From contig NZ_KQ948739.1 of assembly GCF_001514195.1 (NCBI RefSeq), forward strand, positions 111,279-175,278: DNA of 64,000 nt, written 5' to 3'. The notes beneath the pieces are model-generated. The model was not told the origin of the DNA. It ran no database searches and saw only the letters and a program-made list of their open reading frames with translations. Position 1 is the first letter of the stretch. Each line of letters opens with the position of its first letter. Source of the stretch: Streptomyces griseorubiginosus (lineage in GTDB: Bacteria; Actinomycetota; Actinomycetes; Streptomycetales; Streptomycetaceae). A program made the position numbers and the translations under genes. Shown here piece by piece: positions 1 through 6,862 of the stretch.

Positions 1-779
1 AGCAGGTGGTGCGGGGTGACCTCGGCGGTGACGTCGATGCCGCGGGACTTGGCCCAGCGGACGATCTCGACGGACCCGGCGGTCGACAGGTGGCAGATGT
101 GGACGCGGGACCCGACGTGCTCGGCGAGCAGGACGTCCCGGGCGATGATCGACTCCTCGGCCACCGCGGGCCAGCCGCCGAGCCCCAGCTCGGCGGAGAC
201 GATCCCCTCGTTCATCTGGGCGCCCTCGGTCAGCCGCGGCTCCTGCGCGTGCTGGGCGACGACCCCGCCGAAGGCCTTCACGTACTCCAGGGCGCGGCGC
301 ATGATCACGGCGTCGTCGACGCACTTGCCGTCGTCGGAGAAGACGGTGACCCCGGCGGCCGACTCGTGCATGGCGCCCAGCTCGGCGAGCTTCTTGCCCT
401 CCAGGCCGACGGTCACGGCGCCGATGGGCTGCACGTCGCAGTAACCGTGCTCCTGCCCCAGCCGGTAGACCTGTTCGACGACGCCGGCGGTGTCGGCGAC
501 CGGGAAGGTGTTGGCCATGGCGAACACGGCCGTGTAGCCGCCGCTCGCGGCCGCCCGGGTGCCGGTCAGCACGGTCTCGGAGTCCTCGCGGCCCGGCTCC
601 CGCAGATGGGTGTGCAGGTCGACGAGGCCCGGCAGCAGGACCTTGCCGGCCGCCTCGACGACCTCGGCGCCCTCGGCGGACAGCCCGGTGCCCACCTCGG
701 CGATGACGGCCCCGTCGATCAGCACGTCCTGCGGCTCGCCGCCGAGGACCTTCGCACCACGGATCAGGATCTTGCTCAT
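1..779 (-). CDS. pyrC: Dihydroorotase, C-terminus cut by window edge
   Basis: Cytoplasmic zinc amidohydrolase of de novo pyrimidine synthesis; it interconverts N-carbamoyl-L-aspartate and dihydroorotate. The first 259 or so residues are present out of the roughly 430 usual for the family; the gene runs off the left edge. The N-terminus reads MSKILIRGAK and the metal-binding HxH lies in GLVDLHTHLREPG (His56, His58). The ATG at 777-779 follows the pyrB stop by 5 bases, so it is the third gene of a pyrR-pyrB-pyrC operon that probably continues leftwards into carA/carB/pyrD/pyrF. The identification is secure; only the end is unseen. Confidence 0.95.
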   Translation of the reverse strand, partial: MSKILIRGAKVLGGEPQDVLIDGAVIAEVGTGLSAEGAEVVEAAGKVLLPGLVDLHTHLREPGREDSETVLTGTRAAASGGYTAVFAMANTFPVADTAGVVEQVYRLGQEHGYCDVQPIGAVTVGLEGKKLAELGAMHESAAGVTVFSDDGKCVDDAVIMRRALEYVKAFGGVVAQHAQEPRLTEGAQMNEGIVSAELGLGGWPAVAEESIIARDVLLAEHVGSRVHICHLSTAGSVEIVRWAKSRGIDVTAEVTPHHL

Positions 780-784
780 GTGAC

Positions 785-1762
785 TTACTTCTCCTCGATA
801 CGGGTGTGGCTGACGGCGGGCTCGTTGCCGCCCAGAAGGAGGTACAGGACGGCCATCCGGATGGAGACTCCGTTTGCGACCTGCTCCACGACGGTGCAGC
901 GGTCCGAGTCGGCGACCTCGGCGGTGATCTCCATGCCCCGGACCATGGGGCCGGGGTGCATCACGATGGCGTGCTCGGGCATCCGCGCCATGCGGTCGCC
1001 GTCCAGGCCGTAGCGCCGGGAGTACTCCCGCTCGGTCGGGAAGAACGCGGCGTTCATGCGCTCGCGCTGGACGCGCAGCATCATCACCGCGTCGGACTTG
1101 GCGAGGGTGCTGTCGAGGTCGTACGACACCTCGCAGGGCCAGGTCTCGACGCCGACCGGCACCAGGGTGGGCGGGGCGACGAGGGTGACCTCGGCGCCGA
1201 GGGTGTGCAGCAGGTCGACGTTGGAGCGGGCGACCCGGCTGTGCAGGACGTCCCCGACGATCGTGATGCGCTTGCCGGAGAGGTCCTGGCCGATCCCGGC
1301 GTCCCGCCCGACGAGCCGCCGGCGCATGGTGAACGCGTCCAGCAGGGCCTGGGTGGGGTGCTGGTGGGTGCCGTCGCCCGCGTTGATCACGGCGGCGTCG
1401 ATCCAGCCGGAGGTGGCGAGGCGGTACGGCGCCCCGGAGGCACCGTGCCGGATCACCACGGCGTCGACGCCCATGGCCTCCAGGGTCTGCGCGGTGTCCT
1501 TCAGGGACTCGCCCTTGGAGACGCTGGAGCCCTTGGCGGTGAAGTTGATGACGTCCGCGGAGAGGCGCTTCTCGGCGGCTTCGAAGGAGATACGCGTGCG
1601 CGTGGAGTCCTCGAAGAAGAGGTTGACGATCGTGCGGCCGCGCAGGGTCGGCAGCTTCTTGATCGGCCGGTCGGCGACCCGGGCCATCTCCTCGGCGGTG
1701 TCGAGGATCAGGACGGCGTCGTCGCGGGTGAGGTCGGCGGCCGAGATGAGATGACGCTGCAT
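785..1762 (-). CDS. pyrB: Aspartate carbamoyltransferase catalytic chain
   Basis: Condenses carbamoyl phosphate with aspartate, the committed step of pyrimidine synthesis. It is 325 residues, a normal length. The carbamoyl-phosphate loop STRTRISFE is near residues 53-61, HPTQALLD lies in the middle, and MLRVQRERM is in the aspartate domain. The start is ATG at 1762. The 85-base gap to pyrR shows no terminator hairpin that I can see, and pyrC follows after 5 bases, so cotranscription is likely. No pyrI-like regulatory chain is nearby; control probably comes from PyrR upstream. Confidence 0.96.
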   Translation of the reverse strand: MQRHLISAADLTRDDAVLILDTAEEMARVADRPIKKLPTLRGRTIVNLFFEDSTRTRISFEAAEKRLSADVINFTAKGSSVSKGESLKDTAQTLEAMGVDAVVIRHGASGAPYRLATSGWIDAAVINAGDGTHQHPTQALLDAFTMRRRLVGRDAGIGQDLSGKRITIVGDVLHSRVARSNVDLLHTLGAEVTLVAPPTLVPVGVETWPCEVSYDLDSTLAKSDAVMMLRVQRERMNAAFFPTEREYSRRYGLDGDRMARMPEHAIVMHPGPMVRGMEITAEVADSDRCTVVEQVANGVSIRMAVLYLLLGGNEPAVSHTRIEEK

Positions 1763-1847
1763 CTGTCAGGCTCCGTAAGGCAGTTCAGGTATCGGGAGGA
1801 TCCGGGCAGGCGAGGGCGCACCGAGAAGTGCCCCCATGCACCTGCTG

Positions 1848-2420
1848 CTAGGTCTGCTTCACACCGAGCAGCACGGTGTCGCGACCGTCCTCCTCGGCGA
1901 GCTGGACCTTGACCGTCTCCCGCAGCGACGTGGGGAGGTTCTTGCCGACGTAGTCGGCGCGGATGGGCAGCTCGCGGTGGCCTCTGTCGACGAGGACCGC
2001 GAGCTGCACCGCGCGGGGACGCCCGATGTCGTTCAGGGCGTCGAGGGCGGCGCGGATGGTGCGGCCGGAGAAGAGCACGTCGTCGACGAGGACGACCAGC
2101 CGGCCGTCGATGCCGTCACCGGGGATCTCGGTGCGGGCCAGTGCGCGCGGCGGGTGCAGACGCAGGTCGTCGCGGTACATGGTGATGTCGAGCGAACCGA
2201 CCGGGATCTTGCGGTCGGTGATCTCCTCGAGCTTGGCGGCGAGCCGCTGGGCGAGGTAGACGCCTCGGGTCGGAATCCCGAGGAGCACCACGTCGTCGGC
2301 GCCCTTGGCGCGTTCGACGATCTCGTGGGCGATGCGGGTCAGTACGCGGGCGATGTCGGGGCCCTCGAGAACGGGCCGGGCATCGGACGCGCCCATATCA
2401 GAAGTGTCCTGCTTGTCCAT
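1848..2420 (-). CDS. pyrR: Bifunctional pyr operon regulator / uracil phosphoribosyltransferase
   Basis: PyrR senses UMP/UTP and binds pyr mRNA; many homologues also make UMP from uracil and PRPP. The protein is 190 residues with a type I PRPP motif in VVLVDDVLFSGRT and IPTRGVYLAQRLA in the flexible hood region. It is first in the operon. The start is ATG 2418-2420, with the SD complement GAAGGAGG 9-16 bases upstream. A PyrR-type RNA hairpin lies immediately before the SD (2439-2456), so the protein probably represses translation of its own message, as known from mycobacteria. Confidence 0.95.
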   Translation of the reverse strand: MDKQDTSDMGASDARPVLEGPDIARVLTRIAHEIVERAKGADDVVLLGIPTRGVYLAQRLAAKLEEITDRKIPVGSLDITMYRDDLRLHPPRALARTEIPGDGIDGRLVVLVDDVLFSGRTIRAALDALNDIGRPRAVQLAVLVDRGHRELPIRADYVGKNLPTSLRETVKVQLAEEDGRDTVLLGVKQT

Positions 2421-2438
2421 ACGAAACGGACCTCCTTC

Positions 2439-2456
2439 TCCGCCTCACGGGACGGA
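2439..2456 (-). promoter_or_regulatory. PyrR-binding RNA hairpin ahead of pyrR
   Basis: Read on the minus strand this is TCCG-TCCCGTGAGG-CGGA: a 4-bp stem closing the 10-base loop UCCCGUGAGG. It fits the UCCxGxGAGG loop of known PyrR-binding hairpins. The SD of pyrR follows directly and no terminator separates the two, which points to translational repression when UMP is high. The match is visible; binding is inferred. Confidence 0.65.
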
Positions 2457-2575
2457 CCTTAAAGGACGTCGGATTTGCGCCATCCACGGTAGCAGGCCCT
2501 TTCGGGCGCCTCGCGTCACCCCCTTGGCGTAATCGGGGCCCGCGACCACGGAAGAGTCGGTGTGGACCATTCGGC

Positions 2576-2605
2576 TTGACGCAGAAGCGTCACGCTGCGT
2601 AACCT
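2576..2605 (+). promoter_or_regulatory. Putative bldD promoter
   Basis: TTGACG (2576-2581) and TAACCT (2600-2605) are spaced by 18 bases, a good match to the housekeeping HrdB-type consensus TTGACn/TAnnnT. The predicted start would be near 2612, giving a leader of about 60 bases before the bldD start codon. Confidence 0.6.
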
Positions 2606-2618
2606 CACAGTGAGTTAC
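2604..2618 (+). promoter_or_regulatory. Putative BldD autoregulatory box
   Basis: CTCACAGTGAGTTAC matches the BldD consensus NTNACNC(A/T)GNNTNAN except at the seventh base. It lies inside a larger imperfect palindrome flanked by GTAAC (2599-2603) and GTTAC (2614-2618) and covers the predicted -10 region and start point. This is where a repressor of its own promoter should bind; BldD autorepression is known in Streptomyces coelicolor. Confidence 0.6.
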
Positions 2619-2674
2619 CAGACGCGCGGCTCGGGACCACTGAAGTCGCGTCGATCCAGTGTCCGGGGAGCTAT

Positions 2675-3175
2675 ATGTCCAGCGAATACGCCAAACAGCT
2701 CGGGGCCAAGCTTCGGGCCATCCGCACCCAGCAGGGCCTTTCCCTCCACGGTGTCGAGGAGAAGTCCCAGGGACGCTGGAAGGCGGTCGTGGTCGGTTCG
2801 TACGAGCGTGGCGACCGCGCGGTGACCGTGCAGCGCCTTGCCGAGTTGGCGGATTTCTACGGCGTTCCGGTGCAGGAGCTGCTGCCCGGCACGACTCCGG
2901 GCGGGGCCGCCGAGCCGCCGCCGAAGCTGGTCCTGGACCTGGAGCGGCTGGCCCACGTGCCGGCCGAGAAGGCGGGCCCGCTCCAGCGCTACGCCGCCAC
3001 GATCCAGTCCCAGCGCGGTGACTACAACGGCAAGGTGCTCTCGATCCGCCAGGACGACCTGCGCACACTCGCCGTCATCTACGACCAGTCGCCCTCGGTC
3101 CTCACCGAGCAGCTGATCAGCTGGGGCGTGCTGGACGCGGACGCGCGTCGCGCGGTGTCCCACGAGGAGAGCTGA
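2675..3175 (+). CDS. bldD: Developmental master regulator BldD
   Basis: Dimeric DNA-binding protein that represses sporulation genes during vegetative growth when held together by tetrameric cyclic di-GMP. It is 166 residues. An N-terminal XRE-type helix-turn-helix spans about residues 8-68 (KLRAIRTQQGLSLHGVEEKS). The C-terminal domain carries the complete c-di-GMP signature, RGD at 114-116 and RQDD at 125-128, separated by eight residues, so ligand binding should be intact. The gene stands alone on the plus strand between the pyr operon and nusB, with its own promoter, a BldD-like box and a perfect 20-bp terminator. Confidence 0.97.
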   Translation: MSSEYAKQLGAKLRAIRTQQGLSLHGVEEKSQGRWKAVVVGSYERGDRAVTVQRLAELADFYGVPVQELLPGTTPGGAAEPPPKLVLDLERLAHVPAEKAGPLQRYAATIQSQRGDYNGKVLSIRQDDLRTLAVIYDQSPSVLTEQLISWGVLDADARRAVSHEES

Positions 3176-3201
3176 GCCTCTCCCCGCCTCAGCAGAAACG
3201 T

Positions 3202-3247
3202 GCCGCCGGGGTGGCCGGAACTTCAGGGTTCCGGCCACCCCGGCGGC
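3202..3247 (+). terminator. Rho-independent terminator of bldD
   Basis: A perfect 20-bp inverted repeat (3202-3221 with 3228-3247), a 6-base loop and a TTTG tail, 26 bases after the bldD stop. Confidence 0.85.
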
Positions 3248-3306
3248 TTTGTGCGGGCCTCGCACCGCTTTGGCGCCGCCGTGTACCGCTTCGACGCACG
3301 CGTACG

Positions 3307-3344
3307 CCTGAGGGCCCGCAGCGGTGATGCTGCGGGCCCTCAGG
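3307..3344 (-). terminator. Terminator downstream of nusB
   Basis: A perfect 16-bp stem (3307-3322 with 3329-3344) with loop GGTGAT, 60 bases beyond the nusB stop on the minus strand. With the bldD hairpin it separates the convergent bldD and nusB units; it lacks a clear T-run. Confidence 0.7.
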
Positions 3345-3404
3345 CACTGCGGGTCTCAGGACGCCGAGACGTCCCGGCTCACGCCTCGCCCCGGCGGTCT
3401 CGGC

Positions 3405-3839
3405 TCAGGCCTCGTCTCGGCGCAGGGACGGCTTCAGGTCCTTCAGCCGGCCCAGCAGGCCGTTCACGAACGAGGGCGACTCGTCCGTGGAGAACTCCTT
3501 CGCCAGCTGCACCATCTCGTCGAGCACCACGGCGTCCGGGGTCTCGTCGACCCAGATCAGCTCGTAGGCGCCCAGCCGCAGGAGGTTGCGGTCGACCACC
3601 GGCATCCGGTCCAGCGTCCAGCCCACCGAGTACTGCGCGATCAGCTCGTCGATGCGCTTCGCGTGCTCCGAGTAGCCCTCGACCAGCTGCATCGTGTACT
3701 CGCTCACCGGAGGCTGCCGGGTGTCCTCCCGGGACAGCCGGACCCAGTCCGCGAGGACCGTCAGGACGTCGGCGCCGCGCTGGTCGCCCTCGAAGAGGAT
3801 CTGGAAGGCGCGCTTGCGGGCCGTGTTGCGGGCAGCCAC
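3405..3839 (-). CDS. nusB: Transcription antitermination protein NusB
   Basis: All-helical RNA-binding protein that joins NusE (S10) on boxA RNA and keeps rRNA transcription processive. The protein is 144 residues, starting VAARNTARKRAFQILFE from GTG at 3837-3839, with the conserved ELIWVDETPDAVVLDEMVQLAKEF region (in part) and FVNGLLGRL near the C-terminus. It begins 2 bases after the efp stop, so it is translated from the efp message. The order efp-nusB is the usual actinobacterial one. Confidence 0.95.
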   Translation of the reverse strand: MAARNTARKRAFQILFEGDQRGADVLTVLADWVRLSREDTRQPPVSEYTMQLVEGYSEHAKRIDELIAQYSVGWTLDRMPVVDRNLLRLGAYELIWVDETPDAVVLDEMVQLAKEFSTDESPSFVNGLLGRLKDLKPSLRRDEA

Positions 3840-3841
3840 GG

Positions 3842-4408
3842 TTAGCTGTTCACCCGGCCGAGGTAGTCGCTCGTGCGGGTGTCGACCTTGATCTTCTCAC
3901 CGGTGGTGATGAAGAGCGGGACCTGGATCTGGTGACCGGTCTCCAGGGTGGCGGGCTTGGTGCCGCCCGTGGAGCGGTCGCCCTGGACGCCCGGCTCGGT
4001 CTCCTGGATCGTCAGCTCGACGGCGGCCGGCAGCTCGACGAAGAGCACCTCGCCCTCGTGCTGCGCGACGGTGGCCGTGAAGCCCTCGATGAGGAAGTTC
4101 GCGGCGTCGGCGACCGTCTTGCGGTCGATCATCAGCTGGTCGTAGGTCTCCATGTCCATGAAGACGAAGTACTCGCCGTCCATGTACGAGAACTGCATGT
4201 CGCGCTTGTCGACAGTGGCCGTCTCGACCTTGACGCCGGCGTTGAACGTCTTGTCGACGACCTTGCCGGACAGCACGTTCTTGAGCTTGGTGCGCACGAA
4301 GGCGGGGCCCTTGCCGGGCTTGACGTGCTGGAACTCGACGACGGACCACAGCTGGCCGCCTTCGAGCTTGAGCACCAGGCCGTTCTTGAGGTCGTTCGTG
4401 GAAGCCAC
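3842..4408 (-). CDS. efp: Translation elongation factor P
   Basis: Binds between the P and E sites of stalled ribosomes and stimulates peptide bond formation at polyproline stretches. It is 188 residues, the standard length of three beta-barrel domains. The tip loop reads VKPGKGPAFVRTKLKN; it has the PGKGPA form that actinobacteria are reported to use without the EpmA lysine modification, and no epm gene is nearby. The GTG start is at 4406-4408. It lies 51 bases after the M24 peptidase homologue and 2 bases before nusB. Several proteins in this window have polyproline runs (e.g. at 5704-6627) and would be plausible clients. Confidence 0.97.
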   Translation of the reverse strand: MASTNDLKNGLVLKLEGGQLWSVVEFQHVKPGKGPAFVRTKLKNVLSGKVVDKTFNAGVKVETATVDKRDMQFSYMDGEYFVFMDMETYDQLMIDRKTVADAANFLIEGFTATVAQHEGEVLFVELPAAVELTIQETEPGVQGDRSTGGTKPATLETGHQIQVPLFITTGEKIKVDTRTSDYLGRVNS

Positions 4409-4459
4409 GGTTGCGGAATCTCCTGGACTGACGTGGACGACCCCGGCGCACGCCTCTGC

Positions 4460-5566
4460 CTACAGGGCGAGCAGCTCCTTGGTCGTGATGGTGAGTAGCT
4501 CGGGTCCGCCGTCCGCCTCGGGGCGTACGACGAGCGTGTCATCGATCCGGACCCCGCCCCGTCCCGGGAGGTGGACCCCCGGTTCGACGGTGACCGGCAC
4601 GCAAGCGTCCAGTTTACCCATGGCCGCGGGGGCCAGCTGCGGGTCCTCGTCGATTTCGAGTCCCACACCGTGTCCGGTGAGGGATGACAGGCCCTCGTGG
4701 TGCCCCGCGGACTCCAGCACCTGCCGGGCCGCCCGGTCCACGTCGCGGTAGGCCGCGCCGGGTGCCAGGGACTCCCGTCCGGCCCGCTGAGCGGCGAAGA
4801 CGAGGTCGTACAGCTCGATCTGCCAGTCGGCGGGGGACGTGCCGATGACGAACGTACGACCGATCTCGCAGCGGTAGCCGCGGTAGCTCGCGCCCAGGCA
4901 GACGGAGAGGAAATCACCTTCCTCGACCCGGCGGTCGGTGGGGCGGTGGCCGCGCCGGCCGGAGTTCGGGCCGGTTCCGACGGAGGTGGCGAAGGCCGGG
5001 CCGTCGGCGCCGTGGTCGACGAGCCGGCGCTCCAGTTCCAGGGCGAGATGTCTCTCCGTGCGGCCCACGAGGATCGACTCGAGGAGTTCGCCCAGGGCCT
5101 GGTCGGCGATCTCGGCGCCGATGCGCAGGCAGGAGATCTCCTCCTCGTCCTTGATGACGCGCAGCTGTTCGACCGCGCCCGCGAGGTCGCCGAGGCGCAG
5201 CCGCGGGACGACCGAGCGGATGGCCCGGTGCCGGGAGACCGTGAGGTGCTCCTCCTCCACGGCGAGCGAGTCCACGCCCTGCCCGGTGGCGAGGTCGGCG
5301 GCGGCGACGGCGGGGTCGCCCCCGGCGCCGGGCAGGTGATGCCGTCGCAGGGTCTCGTCGGGGCGTCCGCTGCCGGGACGGTCGTCCGGAGGGCCGGCGC
5401 ACACCAGCAGGTCCTCGGTCCTGCCGAGCAGCAGGACGCTGCCCCGCGGCGCGGCGCCCGCGAGATAGCGGACGTTGGCCGGGCGGGAGATCAGCGCGGA
5501 CTGGCTGCCGCCGGCCTGGCAACGGTCGCGCAGGCGGGCTCTTCGGGTGGCGTACACCTCTGACAT
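4460..5566 (-). CDS. M24 (Xaa-Pro peptidase) family protein with altered metal site
   Basis: Homologue of PepQ/aminopeptidase P, 368 residues, starting MSEVYATRRARLRDR at ATG 5564-5566. The creatinase-like N-domain covers about residues 1-130 and the pita-bread domain about 135-360. Compared with the M24 pattern of five metal ligands (D, D, H, E, E), the aligned residues are Cys223 (in SVCLGASYRGY), Glu234 (CEIGRTF), His299 (TGHGVGLEID), Glu328 (VEPGVHLPG) and Asp342 (GGVRIDDT), so only His and one Glu are standard. It sits just upstream of efp, as pepQ does in mycobacteria. It may be an altered-metal peptidase or a non-catalytic fold. The frame stays open far upstream, but the family alignment supports this start. 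Confidence 0.85.
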   Translation of the reverse strand: MSEVYATRRARLRDRCQAGGSQSALISRPANVRYLAGAAPRGSVLLLGRTEDLLVCAGPPDDRPGSGRPDETLRRHHLPGAGGDPAVAAADLATGQGVDSLAVEEEHLTVSRHRAIRSVVPRLRLGDLAGAVEQLRVIKDEEEISCLRIGAEIADQALGELLESILVGRTERHLALELERRLVDHGADGPAFATSVGTGPNSGRRGHRPTDRRVEEGDFLSVCLGASYRGYRCEIGRTFVIGTSPADWQIELYDLVFAAQRAGRESLAPGAAYRDVDRAARQVLESAGHHEGLSSLTGHGVGLEIDEDPQLAPAAMGKLDACVPVTVEPGVHLPGRGGVRIDDTLVVRPEADGGPELLTITTKELLAL

Positions 5567-5652
5567 GACTTGAGCGTAGGAGCTTCGCAGGTAGCGCGCT
5601 GTCTGAGAGAGTCCGAGTGGGGAAGGGCCTCGATCGGGTGCGGCCCGGTGGG

Positions 5653-5681
5653 GGCTGGTCGCGCAGTTCCTCGCGCCCCTT
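5653..5681 (-). repeat. Dispersed intergenic repeat, copy 1
   Basis: On the minus strand this 29-base stretch contains GGAACTGCGCGACCAGCC preceded by AAGGGGCGCGA. Near-identical copies occur at 32906-32934 and 59479-59506, all between genes. It lies downstream of the P-loop gene (stop at 5704). Confidence 0.8.
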
Positions 5682-5703
5682 GAGTAAGTACAGCGACCCC
5701 CGA

Positions 5704-6627
5704 TTACCAGCTCGGCGGGCTGGCTATCGACCTCGCCAGTACGTCGTCCAGGACCTTCGCCGTCTGCTCCACGTCCATCTGGCTGTTGTCGATGATCGGC
5801 AGGCCCGAGCCGTACCACCCGGCCATCCGGCCGTGGATCCGGGCGACCTCCTCGTCCGTCAGACGGCGGTTGCCGGACCGCTCCGCGTTGCGCTCCAGGA
5901 CGATCTCCAGGCCGGGCAGCAGGACCACCGGGAGCAGGCCCGGTCCCACGTGCCGCTTCCAGCCGCCGAGGCCGACCACGGGCCGGTCCGGGAACACGGC
6001 GTCGTCGAGGATGCAGGAGATGCCGTTGGCGAGGAAGTTGCGGGCGGCGAAGCCGCAGGTGCGGCGGGCGAGGCGGTACTGGGCCTCGGAGTGGTCGTTC
6101 CAGCCGGACTGGGGGTCGGCGAAGCCCGAGCGGACCCATTCGCGGACGTCGTCGAGGCTGATGTGGGCGGTGGGGACGCGGCGGTGGTCGGCCCAGTACT
6201 TGGCGACGCTCGTCTTGCCGGCGCCCGCGGGACCGATCAGCAGCACGGCCAGCGTGGTGCCCGCGGAGTCGGACGCGACGGGGGGCGGCGCGCCCACCGG
6301 GGCGCCGGGGGGCAGCGGAACATGGCCGGTGGTGTCGGGGACCGGCCCCGGCGCGTGCGCCGGCACGGGCGGGCCCGGTGCGTGCTGGGGCGCGGGCGGC
6401 ACCGACGCATGCGGAGGCGTCGGGGGAACCGAGGCGTGCGGGGGCGTCGGCGGCACCGGAGCCGGGGTGAAGCCCGGAGCCGGTGGCGGTGGGGGCACCG
6501 GGGCGGAACCCTGGTGCGCACCCGGGTGATGCGGTCCCGGGTGGTGTGCGGCCGGCGTCCAGCCGCCGGCGGGTCCGTGCCCCGGCTGGTGGGGCGGCGG
6601 CAGCGGAGAACCCACTGCGTGCTGCAT
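5704..6627 (-). CDS. P-loop nucleotide kinase-like protein with proline/histidine-rich N-terminus
   Basis: 307 residues. Residues 1 to about 125 are a disordered Pro/His/Ala-rich tail that includes two adjacent copies of PPTPPHASV. The C-terminal half is a P-loop domain of the zeta-toxin/AAA_33 kinase type: Walker A is GPAGAGKTS at about 133-141, followed by AHISLDDVREWVRSGF and later LERNAERSGNRRLTDEEVARIH, resembling a lid. There is no antitoxin-like partner. The substrate is unknown. It lies between the M24 homologue and aroB, with two inverted repeats in its upstream region. The call of a kinase-like fold is firm; the function is not. Confidence 0.75.
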   Translation of the reverse strand: MQHAVGSPLPPPHQPGHGPAGGWTPAAHHPGPHHPGAHQGSAPVPPPPPAPGFTPAPVPPTPPHASVPPTPPHASVPPAPQHAPGPPVPAHAPGPVPDTTGHVPLPPGAPVGAPPPVASDSAGTTLAVLLIGPAGAGKTSVAKYWADHRRVPTAHISLDDVREWVRSGFADPQSGWNDHSEAQYRLARRTCGFAARNFLANGISCILDDAVFPDRPVVGLGGWKRHVGPGLLPVVLLPGLEIVLERNAERSGNRRLTDEEVARIHGRMAGWYGSGLPIIDNSQMDVEQTAKVLDDVLARSIASPPSW

Positions 6628-6689
6628 CCGGTGCCACTCCGTCTCGTCTTGGTCGGCTCGCGCCCCGTCGGGGCGCCGGCGCTGGTTAC

Positions 6690-6731
6690 AGGGCGGTACC
6701 TACCCCGCTCGCCACCGAACGGTACCGCCCT
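6690..6731. promoter_or_regulatory. Inverted repeat upstream of the P-loop gene
   Basis: AGGGCGGTACC (6690-6700) is exactly mirrored by GGTACCGCCCT (6721-6731) around a 20-base spacer. A second small palindrome CGCCCC-GTC-GGGGCG lies at 6661-6675. Both are between the aroB stop and the start of the P-loop gene, so they could be leader structures or operators. No function is shown. Confidence 0.45.
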
Positions 6732-6862
6732 GGACCCGCATTCGGTGAAACGACCGAGGACGGCCCGAAGTGCCCCTGGCGCAAGGCGAATCCGGCGGAA
6801 CGCCCGTCACGGGACCTACCGACCGGCCGCGCCGCCCGCGACGCAACGCCCGTCACGGGGAG

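Noticed and set aside
4460..6637. One 725-codon frame joining the M24 protein to the region upstream
   Set aside because: The upstream part is an Arg/Pro/Gly-rich shifted reading of the P-loop gene; the homology begins at 5566.
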